A stretch of 64,000 nucleotides of DNA from Sedimenticola sp. (GCA_002869585.1 PKUO01000057.1:544-64543), one strand, 5' to 3'. Shown: positions 42,417-53,378, counted from the stretch's first letter. Numbers and translations are program-made. Notes: generated by a model from the sequence alone, not told the origin.

Positions 42417-43376
42417 TCAGACGGTGATCAGGTTGCGCGGCTCACCGCGCAGATAGGCGTTGATGTTCTGGGCCACTTCGTTGATCAGGCGCTGCCGGGA
42501 TTCCAGGCTGGCCCAGGCGATATGCGGCGTCAGCAGCAGGTTGGGTATGGCGCTGTCGAGCAGTGGATTGCCCTCTGAAGGCGGCTCCTGGCTGAGTACG
42601 TCGATGGCCGCGCCTCCCAGTCTGCCGGCCAACAGCGCCTCCCGCAGGGCGGTCTCATCCACAATCCCTCCTCTTGCCGTATTGATCAGCAGTGCTGTCG
42701 GTTTCATCAGCGCCAGGGCTTCGGCATCGATCAGGTTTCGGGTGTTTTCGCTGAGTGGGCAGTGCAGGCTCAGAATATCCACCTGGGGTAGTAGCTCTTT
42801 CAGGGGCAGGCGTTCATCGTCACCTGGTCCGCCGGGCCGCTGGGCGATCATCACGCGCATGCCAAAGGCTTTGGCAACCCGTGCAACGGCCCTGCCCAGC
42901 TCGCCATATCCCACGATTCCCAGGCACTTGCCGGCGATCTCAGTGATCGGAAAATCCAGCAGACAGAATTGCTGGCTCTTTTGCCAGGCGCCCGCTTTCA
43001 CTGCCTGCTGATAGGCCGGTAGTTGTGTGGTCAGGGTCAGGATCAGGGCAAACACATGCTGCACCACGGAGGGCGTTGCGTAGCCGGTGACATTGCAGAC
43101 GCTGATACCCTGTCTGGCCGCCGCCGTGATATCAACATTGTTGGTGCCGGTGGCGGCGATGCAGATCAGTTTCAGAGGGTTGCACTGGGCAATGATTTCC
43201 CGGGTCAGCACTACCTTGTTGCTCACCACCACCTCGGCGTTGGCGATACGCTGCGCAACCTGCCCGGGTTCGCTGTTCAGATAGTAGTTCCAGTCATAGG
43301 GCGTCTGGTTCAGATGGGAGAGGTCCAGGTCGTCGCGGCAGACGGTATTGAGGTCGAGAAAAACGGCTTGGGGCAT
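42417..43376 (-). CDS. D-2-hydroxyacid dehydrogenase (glycerate dehydrogenase-like)
   Basis: This 319-residue NAD-dependent dehydrogenase has the Rossmann motif LGIVGYGELGRAVARVAKAFG, catalytic Arg in NTARGGIVDE, Glu and the His of LLTPHIAWAS. It most resembles HprA-type glycerate/hydroxypyruvate dehydrogenases. Exact substrate uncertain. Confidence 0.9.
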   Translation of the reverse strand: MPQAVFLDLNTVCRDDLDLSHLNQTPYDWNYYLNSEPGQVAQRIANAEVVVSNKVVLTREIIAQCNPLKLICIAATGTNNVDITAAARQGISVCNVTGYATPSVVQHVFALILTLTTQLPAYQQAVKAGAWQKSQQFCLLDFPITEIAGKCLGIVGYGELGRAVARVAKAFGMRVMIAQRPGGPGDDERLPLKELLPQVDILSLHCPLSENTRNLIDAEALALMKPTALLINTARGGIVDETALREALLAGRLGGAAIDVLSQEPPSEGNPLLDSAIPNLLLTPHIAWASLESRQRLINEVAQNINAYLRGEPRNLITV

Positions 43377-43440
43377 GGGCTTGCTGCTTAGCTGATCACT
43401 GCATTGAGTATAGGACGGATGGACAGGAAATAGCGAAAGG

Positions 43441-43469
43441 GGACGGAATCGCAGCGGGCGATTCCGTCC
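43441..43469. terminator. Hairpin terminator downstream of cytochrome c'
   Basis: GGACGGAATCGC, 5-nt loop, GCGATTCCGTCC: a perfect 12-bp stem, 10 bp after the cytochrome c' stop and before the convergent side of the dehydrogenase promoter region. On the minus strand a short CCCTTT follows, so termination may be Rho-assisted. Confidence 0.65.
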
Positions 43470-43478
43470 AGAGGCAGG

Positions 43479-43946
43479 CTACTCCTTGTAGGCCTTGTGA
43501 CACTCCTTGCAGCTGTTGGCGGTATCGCCAAACGCAGGGCGTATCGCATCCAGATTACCGCTGGCCGCGGCGCTGACCAGGGCCTCGGACTTTGTCTGCA
43601 GCGCCTGGTATTTCTCCTTGAAGTCGTCGGGGGTCATCCACACCTCGGCCTTGGCGCCAGTCTCCCCCTCGTCGGAACCCTCGGGAAAGCCGGCCAGCAG
43701 GTTGAGGCGGGCAGCGGCAGCCAGATCTGCCGCATGCTGGGCGAAGGCCGCCTGGTCATAGGCGGATTCACCCTTGACCACGCTACCCATGGCCTTCAGG
43801 TTCCAGCTGAAGATGTTCATGATCGATTCACGGTACTCGATGGCGCGTTCTGCTGAGGATTTCTCAGCCGCCAGTGCCTGGGAGCCGGATGCGATCAGTG
43901 CGGGCAGTGTCAAGGCGATCAGGGAATGTGTTACCAGTTTCTTCAC
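43479..43946 (-). CDS. Cytochrome c'
   Basis: This roughly 155-residue periplasmic cytochrome has a signal peptide (KKLVTHSLIALTLPALIASGSQALA), a four-helix bundle pattern (YRESIMNIFSWNLKAMGSVVKG) and a single C-terminal heme site (CKECH, followed by KAYKE), as in all cytochromes c'. Members bind NO and CO and protect against nitrosative stress. GTG 43946 has GGAG 9 bp upstream; ATG 43961 lacks a ribosome site but is the alternative start. Confidence 0.92.
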   Translation of the reverse strand: MKKLVTHSLIALTLPALIASGSQALAAEKSSAERAIEYRESIMNIFSWNLKAMGSVVKGESAYDQAAFAQHAADLAAAARLNLLAGFPEGSDEGETGAKAEVWMTPDDFKEKYQALQTKSEALVSAAASGNLDAIRPAFGDTANSCKECHKAYKE

Positions 43947-44104
43947 TGTAATAGTCTCCATGAAATAAGGTTTTTACTCCGATCAGATACCTCGTGCCAA
44001 TCAAGGTACAGTCGTTGCTATATTTAGGCTAGAATATTGCGATGCACAAGCCCGGATAGCCCCGCCGGGCATTTTTCATTTATGTCTGTAAATTCCAAAT
44101 CCTA

Positions 44105-47100
44105 ATGAGCGTATTAGAAGCACAGCGTATCCGAGAGATACCATACAACTATACATCCTTCTCTGACCGCGAAATTGTCATCCGGTTTCTTGGCGAGGAG
44201 ATGTGGCAGGTGATTGAACAGCTGCGCGGTACCCGGCGTACCGGGCGTTCGGCGAGAATGCTGTTCGAGGTGCTTGGTGATATGTGGGTGGTGGCGAGAA
44301 ACCCCTACCTGCAGGAGGATTTGCAGACCGACCCCGGGCGGCGTACGGCGCTGATCAATGCCCTCAAGCACCGCCTGGACCAGTTCGAGTCGCGGGCCAA
44401 CGGCAACCAGCAGGCCCTGCTGTTGCTGGATGCCGCGCGCCAGGCGGTGGACAAGTTTGCCACCTGCTTCGAGCAGAACAATGAGCTGCGCCGCCGGGTC
44501 AGTCGGGCGCTGGCCAAAATCACCCGTGCGGATAATATCGATTACGGCGGTCTGGCCAGGGTCTCGCATGCCACCGACGCCACCGACTGGCGTGTGGAAG
44601 TGCCGTTTGTGGTGATCAGTCCAGACACAGAGGACGAGGTGGCGCCGATGGTCAGGGCCTGTATTGAATGCGGGCTGACCATCATTCCGCGCGGCGGCGG
44701 CACCGGTTATACCGGCTCGGCAGTCCCGCTGGATGCCCACACCGCGGTGATCAACACCGAGAAGCTGGAGCGGCTCGGGGCGGTCGAATACCGGCAATTG
44801 CCAGGGGTCGAGGGTGAAGTGGCCACGGTCTACACCGGGGCCGGCGTGGTGACCAAGCGTGTTTCCGATCTGGCCAGTGAACATGGGCTGGCGTTTGCCG
44901 TTGATCCGACCTCGCAGAACGCCTCGACCATCGGCGGCAATATCGCCATGAATGCCGGCGGCAAGAAGGCGGTACTCTGGGGCACCACACTGGATAATCT
45001 GGTCTCCTGGCGCATGGTGATGCCGGATGCCTCCTGGCTGGAGGTGGAGCGGCTGAATCACAACCTGGGCAAGATTCACGAACAGCAACAGGTTGCATTC
45101 CGGATCAGTAAATACGATATCGACGGCAGAACATTATTGGGCGAGCCGCGTCTGCTGGAGATGGCCGGGTCGGTATTTCGCAAGACCGGCCTGGGCAAGG
45201 ATGTCACCGACAAGTTTCTCTCCGGCCTGCCCGGGGTGCAGAAAGAGGGTTGTGACGGGCTGATCACCTCGGCGCGTTTTCTGCTGCACCGCATGCCGGC
45301 GCATGTGCGCACGGTCTGCCTGGAATTTTTTGGCACCGACCTGGCCACCGCCGTGCCGGCGATTGTCGAGATCAAATCCGCCATTGAAAACAGCGATGGC
45401 GTGCAGATGTCCGGTCTGGAGCATCTGGATGAGCGCTACATCAAGGCGGTCAAGTACACCACCAAGGCGGCGCGGCGCGAACGCCCGAAGATGGTGCTGA
45501 TCGCCGATCTGGTGTCCGACGATGAGGATGCGGTATCCAAAGCGGCCTCGCAGGTGGTGCGTCTCGCCAATGCCCGCGAGGCGGAGGGTTTTATCGCCGT
45601 CAGCCCGGAGGCGCAGCGCCGTTTCTGGCTGGATCGGGCGCGCACCGCGGCCATCTCCGCCCACACCAACGCCTTTAAAATCAATGAAGATGTGGTGATC
45701 CCCATCGAGCGCCTGGCGGAATATAACCGCGGCATCGAGCGGATCAATATCGAACAGTCGATCAGCAACAAGCTGGAGATCATGGATGCGGTGCTTGCGT
45801 ATCTTCAGGGTGATCTGCGTGAATTGAGGCAGGCCGAGGATTACGAGGATTCCCAGGAGAATACCGCCATCCTCGAATCGAAACGGGATGCCGCGAGTGG
45901 CCTGGTGCGCGAGGCCCGTGACCGCTGGAGCCGGGTGCTGGCCAATCTCGATGCCCCGGCCGCAGCCCATAGCCACCTGTTACGCGAGAAAGAGAGCGCG
46001 CGGCTGCGGGAAGGGGACAGCCTGCTGGATATGATGCTGCGCCGCGATCTGGTTCACTCCTATCGCAAGGAGGTGGCGGCACGCCTCAACGAGGTGTTTG
46101 ATGGCCAGGATATGGGGGCGGTCAGAAGCCGGTTGGAGAAGATCCATGCGGAGATCCGCGACAGCCGTCTGTTTGTCGCCCTGCATATGCACGCCGGTGA
46201 TGGCAATGTGCATACCAACATTCCGGTGCACTCCCACAACTACCAGATGTTGCACGAGGCGGATCGGGTGGTGGAGCGCATCATGGCGCTGGCCCAGTCC
46301 CTCGACGGGGTGATTTCCGGCGAACACGGTATCGGGCTGACCAAGATCCAGTATCTTGAAACGGAAAAACAGCAGGCCTTTGTCGACTATAAAACCGAGG
46401 TCGATCCCCAGGGGCATTTCAATCGCGGCAAGCTGATGCCGGGTTCCGGGCTGGAGGGGGCCTATACCCCGTCTCTGCGCCTGGTACAGCAGGAAGCGAT
46501 CATCCTCGAGGCAAGCGAGCTGGGGCAGTTGAATGACGACATCAAACACTGCCTGCGTTGCGGCAAATGCAAGCCGGTGTGTCAGACCCATGTGCCACGC
46601 GCCAATCTGCTCTATTCACCGCGCAACAAGATTCTCGGCACCGGCCTCATGATCGAGGCCTTTCTCTACGAGGAGCAGACCCGGCGCGGCATTTCGTTGC
46701 GCCACTTCGAGGAGATGAACGATGTGGCCGACCACTGCACCGTCTGCCACAAATGCCTCAATCCCTGCCCGGTGAATATCGATTTTGGCGACGTTACCAT
46801 TCGCATGCGCAAAATCCTCACCGAAGGCGGGCACAAGCGTAAAAACCCGGGTACCTGGGCGGCGATGGCGTTTCTCAATGCCACCGATCCGCGCACGGTA
46901 CGCGCCCTTCGCAAGGGCATGCTGGAGTGGGGTTTCAAGGGACTGACCCTGGGCCATGACCTGTTCAAAAAGGCGGGTCTGCTGGGACGGGAGGATCGTC
47001 TGCCGGCCCGGACCACCGGCAAGCCGGCGATGAAGCAGCAGGTGGTTGATCTGGTGCGCCGTCCGCTACGGGTGGAACTGCCGAAACAGACCACCCGCGC

Positions 47101-47962
47101 CATGCTGGGGCTGGAAGATGCCAGTACCGTGCCGATCATCCGTGACCCGGCCAAGGTCACGGACGAGTCCGATGCGATCTTCTACTTCCCTGGCTGCGGT
47201 TCCGAGCGGCTGTTCAGTGATGTCGGCCTGGCGACCATTGCCATGCTCTATGAACTGGGCGCCGAGGTGGTGTTGCCGCCCGGCTATCTCTGCTGCGGCT
47301 ATCCCCAGACCTCGGCCGGTATGCATGAACAGGGACAGCGCATCACCACCGAGAACCGGGTACTGTTTCACCGGGTCGCCAATACCCTGAACTACATGGA
47401 CATCCGTACCGTCATCGTCTCCTGCGGTACCTGCATGGACCAGTTGCTGAAGTATGAGTTCGAGAAGATCTTTCCGGGCTGCCGCCTGCTGGATATCCAC
47501 GAGTATCTGCTGGAGAAGGGCGTGGCCCTTGAAGAGAAGTCGGAGACCAAGTACCTCTATCATGATCCCTGCCATACCCCGATCAAGCACTATGCCCCAT
47601 TGGAGGTGGTCTCCACGCTGATGGATCAGAAGGTGCTTCTCTCCGACCGTTGCTGCGGCGAGGCGGGCACCCTTGGGGTATCCCGGCCGGATATCGCCAG
47701 CCAGCTGCGTTTTCGCAAGGAGGAGGAGCTGCTCTCAGGCATCGGGCAGCTCAGCGGCGAGCAGGGAGCGACCCAGGGCAAGGTTAAAATGCTCACCACC
47801 TGCCCGGCATGCACCCAGGGCCTGAACCGCTATCAGGATAGCACCGGGCTGCAGGTCAGTTACATCGTCGAAGAGCTGGTGCGCGACCGGCTGGGGCCGC
47901 AATGGCAGCAGCAGTTTGTCGAGAGGGTGCGGCGCGGGGGTATCGAGCGGGTGTTGCTGTAG
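44105..47962 (+). CDS. Giant FAD-linked oxidase/Fe-S oxidoreductase (DUF3683)
   Basis: This 1285-residue fusion has four parts. First is a DUF3683 N-terminus ([27 protein letters not shown]). Next is a GlcD/D-LDH-type FAD-binding domain ([39 protein letters not shown]) with its cap and [19 protein letters not shown]. Then come two 4Fe-4S groups ([22 protein letters not shown]), and lastly GlcF-like CCG domains ([10 protein letters not shown]...[28 protein letters not shown]...CCGEAGTLG). It resembles a covalent GlcD-GlcF pair and should oxidise a 2-hydroxy acid (lactate- or glycolate-like), passing electrons to quinone or a c-type carrier. Such proteins are common in beta/gammaproteobacteria; the substrate is not established. 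Confidence 0.9.
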   Translation: MSVLEAQRIREIPYNYTSFSDREIVIRFLGEEMWQVIEQLRGTRRTGRSARMLFEVLGDMWVVARNPYLQEDLQTDPGRRTALINALKHRLDQFESRANGNQQALLLLDAARQAVDKFATCFEQNNELRRRVSRALAKITRADNIDYGGLARVSHATDATDWRVEVPFVVISPDTEDEVAPMVRACIECGLTIIPRGGGTGYTGSAVPLDAHTAVINTEKLERLGAVEYRQLPGVEGEVATVYTGAGVVTKRVSDLASEHGLAFAVDPTSQNASTIGGNIAMNAGGKKAVLWGTTLDNLVSWRMVMPDASWLEVERLNHNLGKIHEQQQVAFRISKYDIDGRTLLGEPRLLEMAGSVFRKTGLGKDVTDKFLSGLPGVQKEGCDGLITSARFLLHRMPAHVRTVCLEFFGTDLATAVPAIVEIKSAIENSDGVQMSGLEHLDERYIKAVKYTTKAARRERPKMVLIADLVSDDEDAVSKAASQVVRLANAREAEGFIAVSPEAQRRFWLDRARTAAISAHTNAFKINEDVVIPIERLAEYNRGIERINIEQSISNKLEIMDAVLAYLQGDLRELRQAEDYEDSQENTAILESKRDAASGLVREARDRWSRVLANLDAPAAAHSHLLREKESARLREGDSLLDMMLRRDLVHSYRKEVAARLNEVFDGQDMGAVRSRLEKIHAEIRDSRLFVALHMHAGDGNVHTNIPVHSHNYQMLHEADRVVERIMALAQSLDGVISGEHGIGLTKIQYLETEKQQAFVDYKTEVDPQGHFNRGKLMPGSGLEGAYTPSLRLVQQEAIILEASELGQLNDDIKHCLRCGKCKPVCQTHVPRANLLYSPRNKILGTGLMIEAFLYEEQTRRGISLRHFEEMNDVADHCTVCHKCLNPCPVNIDFGDVTIRMRKILTEGGHKRKNPGTWAAMAFLNATDPRTVRALRKGMLEWGFKGLTLGHDLFKKAGLLGREDRLPARTTGKPAMKQQVVDLVRRPLRVELPKQTTRAMLGLEDASTVPIIRDPAKVTDESDAIFYFPGCGSERLFSDVGLATIAMLYELGAEVVLPPGYLCCGYPQTSAGMHEQGQRITTENRVLFHRVANTLNYMDIRTVIVSCGTCMDQLLKYEFEKIFPGCRLLDIHEYLLEKGVALEEKSETKYLYHDPCHTPIKHYAPLEVVSTLMDQKVLLSDRCCGEAGTLGVSRPDIASQLRFRKEEELLSGIGQLSGEQGATQGKVKMLTTCPACTQGLNRYQDSTGLQVSYIVEELVRDRLGPQWQQQFVERVRRGGIERVLL

Positions 47963-48146
47963 ACGGGGATAGGCAAGGCTCAGGGAGGCGCTGCTACTCC
48001 CTGGGTAATGGTGCTGGATTTAGCGCTAGCCATTTGAAATTAGGAAATATTTCCCCGGTTAATGCAGGTTTTTTTGCATGCTGGTCTTTTATGATCCATA
48101 GTTAAACTTCAACCTGAAAAATGTCTGGCTTCCACATGAGGAAAGG

Positions 48147-49727
48147 ATGACGCCGGTAGAACCCAAACCCCCTATTGGCCGGAGCGCCGCGGAATCCCTC
48201 GCCCACTTTAACCTGCGTTATCTGGCCATTGTTTTCTGTTTTGTCGCACTGGCCAGCGCCATTCTGTTTTCCGTCAGCCGTTATTATCTGAATGCAGGTC
48301 GTGAAGACGAGGTCTCCAGGCAGCGCCTGCTGATTGCCCAGGATATTGGTCATCTTCTGCGCTTTTATACCGATACCGTCGAGAATATTGCCAACCAGAC
48401 ACTGGTCTCTGATCTACTGGTCTTTGGCGATAGAGCGCTTGCCCACACCTGGGCCTTGCAGACCAGCAATCTGCTCCCGAAAAGCCTGGGATTGGCCCTG
48501 GTCATGGAGGATGGGACGGTCATGGGCGACCCCATACAGCTGAATCTTGGCCAGCAGTGCAGGCACTATATTTCCGACACCCTGCGGGGTGGCAATCTGA
48601 ATGTTCCACCGGTGCATGCTGATGTCGAGGGGCTGGAACATTTCGATATTGCCAAAAAGGTTTTTGCGGAGGGTGAACAGGTTGGAATGGTGTTCGCCAG
48701 TTTCAGTCTGGAACTGCTGCAGCAGCGCATCGATTCTTTGGTGATGAACGGGGAGTCGATTCTGATCAAAGACGGTGAAGGTGGTGTTATTGCGCACACC
48801 GGCACGGGGTCACCCGCCGAAACGCTCCTCAATCAGGAGGCCATCACTATTCCAGGAAGCGGCTGGAAACTCTACATGCAGAGCGCTCTACCCAGCGCCA
48901 CAGGGTTCTCCTATGTCCTGGCCATCGTTGGTGTTCTCGTGTTCAGTGGTCTGGGCTATGTGATTGTCTTGATGTCGCGACGCCTGGGGCGGGTCTTCCA
49001 GCAGGATATCAACCTGATTCATGACCGGCTCTCCGCCCTCAAGCTGGGATTCCGGATGAATGCCGCAGAATCGGGTTCCGGCTTTAAGGAGACGCAACAG
49101 ATCGTCGAGCAGATCGGAACCCTGGTTGATGAAATCGACCACTATCAGGTTGAATTGAAGAATCTCAGTGCCACCGATGATCTCACCGGGCTTTTCAATC
49201 GGCGTGGTTTTTTCGAGCGCGCCAGTTACGTGACCCAGGTGGCCAATCGCGGTGTTCCCTGCGCGCTGGTACTGTTTGATCTTGACCACTTCAAGGCCTG
49301 CAACGACCGGTACGGGCATGAATGCGGCGATCAGGTGCTGAAACTGTTTGCCGATACCCTGAAGCGCAGAGTCCGCGGCAGCGATGTCTGCGCCCGTTTT
49401 GGTGGCGATGAATTTGCCGTGATTCTGGTCAATCTCGATCAGGAGGCGGTGATTCCCTGGTATCACCAGGTCGCCGAGGCCTTTGTAGAGGAGCAGAAGG
49501 TGCTGATGGGGCAATATGGCATATCAGAGCCCTGCACCCTCAGCTCCGGCGCCATTTCCATGGTCAATCTCCACTGCCGGATCGAGAATCTGATGCGTTT
49601 TGCCGCTGAGCAACTGTATAAGGTGAAGCAGTCGGGGCGTGGTGATATCAGCCTGCGCAACCGCACAATGTCTTGTGATGACTGCGATGACCACTCGCTG
49701 CAGCGATGCAGGGAGACGGCGCTCTGA
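48147..49727 (+). CDS. Membrane diguanylate cyclase
   Basis: This 526-residue protein has TM1 (LAIVFCFVALASAILFSVS), a Cache-like periplasmic sensor (about 55-250), TM2 (SYVLAIVGVLVFSGLGYVIVL) and a GGDEF domain with RFGGDEFAVIL. An RGSD sequence five residues before GGDEF is the RxxD inhibitory site, so product inhibition is expected. It makes c-di-GMP in response to an unknown periplasmic signal. Confidence 0.93.
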   Translation: MTPVEPKPPIGRSAAESLAHFNLRYLAIVFCFVALASAILFSVSRYYLNAGREDEVSRQRLLIAQDIGHLLRFYTDTVENIANQTLVSDLLVFGDRALAHTWALQTSNLLPKSLGLALVMEDGTVMGDPIQLNLGQQCRHYISDTLRGGNLNVPPVHADVEGLEHFDIAKKVFAEGEQVGMVFASFSLELLQQRIDSLVMNGESILIKDGEGGVIAHTGTGSPAETLLNQEAITIPGSGWKLYMQSALPSATGFSYVLAIVGVLVFSGLGYVIVLMSRRLGRVFQQDINLIHDRLSALKLGFRMNAAESGSGFKETQQIVEQIGTLVDEIDHYQVELKNLSATDDLTGLFNRRGFFERASYVTQVANRGVPCALVLFDLDHFKACNDRYGHECGDQVLKLFADTLKRRVRGSDVCARFGGDEFAVILVNLDQEAVIPWYHQVAEAFVEEQKVLMGQYGISEPCTLSSGAISMVNLHCRIENLMRFAAEQLYKVKQSGRGDISLRNRTMSCDDCDDHSLQRCRETAL

Positions 49728-49733
49728 CCGGCC

Positions 49734-50417
49734 TCAGCCTGTCTCTCCGGTATAGGCCTTGAGCAGGGTATTCAGGTCTATCAGACGCTTTTCAGCAGTT
49801 GCCAGATCCACGCCGGTCCCTCTCCAGGCATCGATCATCTGGTCCGCCTCGCTGCACAGCATTTCGAGCTGAGACTGGTCGAACAGGCTGATGGCCGCGC
49901 CGAACTCTTCATCGCTGACGGAAAACAGTGTTGCCACCAGCTCGTTATCGCCGATGAGCTTTTCCGGATAGAGCAGGTCGGCGACCAAGGGTTGTTCGAG
50001 GAGGGCGAAGTGGGTGTCGCGCGCAATGCGCTCCTGCTCCAGTTCATCGAGGGCGACCGGGTCGTTTTTCGCCCCGCCCTCAACTGATTTCATGATCACC
50101 GCCAGCAGTTTTATGATCGCGGTTTTCGTCTCGCTCTGATCATCCGCCAGCCCACAGGCCTGTTCATAGCTCTTGTCGAAATCCTCTTTCAGCTTGAGGA
50201 TCACCTCGCTCTGTTCATTCGGCTGGAGCGCGACCGCCTGCTGGATCAGCTTGCGGAAGCCGGGGATGAACTCGACGATCTCTTCATGATCGAGGCGTTG
50301 GGCCTCGGTCAACGCCTGCGGGCTGATCGCGCGTTCGCTTTCCGGGAACAGCGGGTTGTTGTGCTTGCGCATCAGGTGGCGTTCACGCCGCCCTGGCTTG
50401 AGACTGAATTTCAACAT
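49734..50417 (-). CDS. Conserved cytoplasmic protein of unknown function
   Basis: This 227-residue acidic, helical protein has no signal peptide, membrane segment or cysteine motif. It has a basic start (KPGRRERHLMRKHNNPL) and helix-rich remainder with several Leu heptad-like runs. It lies 4 bp downstream of the AI-2E-type permease gene and appears co-transcribed. I recognise no family. Confidence 0.7.
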   Translation of the reverse strand: MLKFSLKPGRRERHLMRKHNNPLFPESERAISPQALTEAQRLDHEEIVEFIPGFRKLIQQAVALQPNEQSEVILKLKEDFDKSYEQACGLADDQSETKTAIIKLLAVIMKSVEGGAKNDPVALDELEQERIARDTHFALLEQPLVADLLYPEKLIGDNELVATLFSVSDEEFGAAISLFDQSQLEMLCSEADQMIDAWRGTGVDLATAEKRLIDLNTLLKAYTGETG

Positions 50418-50421
50418 GGGG

Positions 50422-51549
50422 TTACTGCTCGGAGTCGGTATTATCGGATGATTTTTTCGGGAACCACTTTAACATATTCGCCTGGCGGGTGGGCCGATCG
50501 GTCTCTGTTTCATCGATTTCCGGGCCGAGAAGCACCGCCAGCCAGCGGGTATCCTCACGGCTGTCGAGGGCGATTTTGATGGTCATGGTCAGCGGTACCG
50601 AGAGAAACATTCCTACAGTACCGAGCACCCAGCCCCAGAACACCAGGGAGAGGAAGACCACCAGGCTGGAGAGGCCGAGCCCCTTGCCCATGAAGCGCGG
50701 TTCAATCACATTGCCGACCAGGTTGTTGGCCACCAGAAAGCCCGCCAGAGTCCAGAGGGCGCCGCCGGTACCCAGTTGCACTATGGCCAGCAGAATCGCC
50801 GGAATGGCGGCGATGATCGAGCCGATGTTGGGTACGTAGTTGAGAAAGAACGCCAGCACGCCCCAGAGAATCGGGTAGTCGATACCCACCAGTGTCAGCC
50901 AGACGGCGATGATCACCCCGGTCAGCAGGCTGGTGGCGCTCTTGATCGCCATGTAGCGTTTGATGTTGTCGACAAAGCTGTCGAAATGGGCGTAATCGTT
51001 ATCCGGATCGGGGAGTATCCGGCGCAGTTTCGCCGGGAAGCTTGAGGCTTCAAACAGGATGAAAATCACCGTCAGCAGGATCAGAAAGGTGTTGGTCAGC
51101 AGATTGCCGAAACTGCTCAAGCCCTGGGCCGCCAGTTTCATCGCCTTGGCCGGATCGAAGAACTTGGAAAAGATCTCCTCCGAGACCGGAATGCCGAAGG
51201 AGGTCAGCCATTGCAGGAGCAGGGCGGTCTGCTCCCGGAGCTTTGCCTGGTAGGTCGGCAGTTGTGCCGAGAAATCATCCACCGAGGTGCCGATCAGAAT
51301 TCCCAGCAGTGAGCCGGTGCCGACCAGGGCTATGATTACCAGCACTATCGCAATCCCGGTGTGAATGCCGTGATTCTTCAGAAACAGCATGCTTGGCGCG
51401 GCAATGATGGCGATAAACCCGGAGAGCAGAAAGGGCACCAGCATCGACTGGGCTTCCCGCATCCCCGCGACCACGATCACGAAGGCCGCTGCCGTGAGCA
51501 TTAACTGGCCGGTCGGAACGATATTCTTTCTCGCTTCCATGTCGCCCAT
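50422..51549 (-). CDS. AI-2E/PerM-family membrane transporter
   Basis: This 375-residue polytopic protein of the AI-2E transporter (PerM/TqsA) family has about eight membrane segments. Family marks are the TM pair LVPFLLSGFIAIIAAP, the central NLLTNTFLILLTVIFILFE and the C-terminal FFLNYVPNIGSIIAAIPAILLAI. Most members export unknown hydrophobic solutes or act in Na+/H+ antiport. Part of a three-gene minus-strand unit with the lipoprotein at 51555. Confidence 0.9.
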   Translation of the reverse strand: MGDMEARKNIVPTGQLMLTAAAFVIVVAGMREAQSMLVPFLLSGFIAIIAAPSMLFLKNHGIHTGIAIVLVIIALVGTGSLLGILIGTSVDDFSAQLPTYQAKLREQTALLLQWLTSFGIPVSEEIFSKFFDPAKAMKLAAQGLSSFGNLLTNTFLILLTVIFILFEASSFPAKLRRILPDPDNDYAHFDSFVDNIKRYMAIKSATSLLTGVIIAVWLTLVGIDYPILWGVLAFFLNYVPNIGSIIAAIPAILLAIVQLGTGGALWTLAGFLVANNLVGNVIEPRFMGKGLGLSSLVVFLSLVFWGWVLGTVGMFLSVPLTMTIKIALDSREDTRWLAVLLGPEIDETETDRPTRQANMLKWFPKKSSDNTDSEQ

Positions 51550-51554
51550 CGCGA

Positions 51555-51965
51555 TTACTCAAACACCGGAATGGCGTTGAAGCGGGTCCACTTTTGGGTC
51601 TCTTTTTCGTATTTCCAGACCTGGTTGTCGATCAGGGTTTTCTCAACCTGTTCATCCACCAGTACGTACTGGATGGCCACCGATTGCTGCGCCTTGTCCT
51701 CGGCCGTCTGGGCCGGTTGCTGAAACACCTTGTAGTTGGTCACCCGGATGTTATTCAGCGCCTCCTGGTTGGCCGTGTTCTGTTCGAGCGAGGGGTCCAG
51801 GAAACTGTAGGCCTGTGCCGGATGTCCCCAGCGCATCGCAGCCGCATAGGCGGCCAGGGCCGAGTCGAGCGAGACCTGGAAATCCCGCTTCTCCAGCGTC
51901 TGGCAGCCCGGCATGAGGAGGCTGCTCAGAAGGAGTGTGGTGATCAGGAGTATTGATTTTGTCAT
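51555..51965 (-). CDS. Predicted lipoprotein
   Basis: This 136-residue protein has a lipoprotein signal peptide with lipobox LMPGC (Cys21). The mature part has ALAAYAAAMRWGHPAQAYSFL and VAIQYVLVDEQVEKTLIDNQVWKYEKETQKW, suggesting a small NTF2-like alpha/beta domain. Unknown function; likely cotranscribed with the AI-2E-type permease 5 bp downstream. Confidence 0.75.
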   Translation of the reverse strand: MTKSILLITTLLLSSLLMPGCQTLEKRDFQVSLDSALAAYAAAMRWGHPAQAYSFLDPSLEQNTANQEALNNIRVTNYKVFQQPAQTAEDKAQQSVAIQYVLVDEQVEKTLIDNQVWKYEKETQKWTRFNAIPVFE

Positions 51966-52133
51966 GGGTAGCTCAAATAACGCCTTTTTTCAGTGTCGGA
52001 GGATCGGCCGGTGTGCCGCCAGTCCCAACGGTTAAAGGGCATGTTAAGCGACTCACATCCGACAAGCCAGTCTCTGAACTGGTATTATGCACTGCTGGCG
52101 TCTGATGTCGATGCGCGCCTTTGGAGAGATGGA

Positions 52134-53333
52134 ATGACAGAAAACCCCGAACAGGAGCCGATCGCGACTATACGGATCGGCGACAGCAGTATCACCCTGC
52201 TGGGAACGGCGCATGTGTCCCGCGCCAGCGCCGACAAGGTCGAGCAGATGCTCACCGAGGGCGAGTTTGATGCGGTTGCAGTAGAGCTCTGCCCAAGCCG
52301 CTATAACGCGGTTATAGACCCGGATGCGCTCGCGCGCATGGATCTGTTCAAGGTGATCAGGGAGGGCAAGGCGAGCATGGTGGCGGCCAGTCTGGCATTG
52401 GGCGCCTATCAGCAGCGGATCGCCGATCAGTTCGGCATCGAGCCGGGTGCCGAGCAGCGGGCGGCGATCAGGCACGGCCAGGAGCATCACAAGCCGGTGC
52501 TGCTCATCGACCGCGAGATCGGCATCACCCTCAAGCGCGTGTTGCACAATGTCCCCTGGTGGAAACGCATGGGGCTGTTTGCGGGACTGCTGGCCAGCGT
52601 GATCTCCAAGGAAGAGGTGACCGAGGAGCAGATCGAGGGGCTCAAGGAGGGCGATATGCTGGAGACCACCTTCGCCGAGTTTGCCGAGGATCGCAAGGAT
52701 CTGTTTCAGCCGCTGATCGATGAGCGCGATGAGTACATGGCGGCCAGGCTGCTCCAGGAGGTGCAGGCCCACCAGCATGAAAATGTTCTGGCGGTGATCG
52801 GTGCAGGTCATCTCAAGGGGATACAGCGTTATCTGCAGCAGGGGCAGGAACGGCCCGATCAGCGCATCATTGAGCTGGATCGACTACCACGGCCCAAGCG
52901 CTGGCCAAAACTGATTCCCTGGGCAATCGTCGCCCTGGTGTTGATCGGTTTCGGCATCGGTTTTTCGCGCAGCCCCTCCCTCGGCTGGGAGCTGGTGGCC
53001 GACTGGGTGCTGATCAACGGCGGGCTCTCTGCCCTGGGGGCGTTGCTGGCTGCGGCGCATCCCCTGACCGTGATCACGGCCTTTCTCGCGGCCCCGCTCA
53101 CCTCCCTGAATCCTACTGTCGGCGCCGGCATGGTGACCGGTGCGGTGGAGGTCTACCTGCGCAAGCCGCGGGTCGGGGATTTCAGCGAGCTGCGCCACGA
53201 CACCACCACCTGGAAAGGCTGGTGGCGCAACCGTGTCAGCCGCACGCTGCTGGTGTTCCTGTTCAGCACCCTGGGATCAGCGGCAGGTACCTATCTGGCC
53301 GGGTTCAGGATTTTCGATAAACTGGCGGGCTGA
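52134..53333 (+). CDS. TraB/GumN-family membrane protein
   Basis: This 399-residue protein has the TraB motif LLGTAHVSRASADKV, ELCPSRYNAV, GEHxxD-like segments and a conserved VIGAGHLKGI, with three or more C-terminal membrane segments (LIPWAIVALVLIGFGIGF and following). The family (pheromone-shutdown TraB, PrgY) has a Tiki-like metalloprotease fold. GGAGA 7 bp before ATG 52134 and the typical length of about 400 favour this start over the frame beginning at 51993. Confidence 0.85.
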   Translation: MTENPEQEPIATIRIGDSSITLLGTAHVSRASADKVEQMLTEGEFDAVAVELCPSRYNAVIDPDALARMDLFKVIREGKASMVAASLALGAYQQRIADQFGIEPGAEQRAAIRHGQEHHKPVLLIDREIGITLKRVLHNVPWWKRMGLFAGLLASVISKEEVTEEQIEGLKEGDMLETTFAEFAEDRKDLFQPLIDERDEYMAARLLQEVQAHQHENVLAVIGAGHLKGIQRYLQQGQERPDQRIIELDRLPRPKRWPKLIPWAIVALVLIGFGIGFSRSPSLGWELVADWVLINGGLSALGALLAAAHPLTVITAFLAAPLTSLNPTVGAGMVTGAVEVYLRKPRVGDFSELRHDTTTWKGWWRNRVSRTLLVFLFSTLGSAAGTYLAGFRIFDKLAG

Positions 53334-53340
53334 GCTTCAA

Positions 53341-53370
53341 AGGGTCGGAGTCATGCACGACTCCGACCCT
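53341..53370. terminator. Bidirectional hairpin between TraB-family and RND pump genes
   Basis: AGGGTCGGAGTC, 6-nt loop, GACTCCGACCCT: a perfect 12-bp stem in the short gap between two convergent stops. No U-run, but placement fits a two-way transcription stop. Confidence 0.65.
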
Positions 53371-53378
53371 CTACCCAA

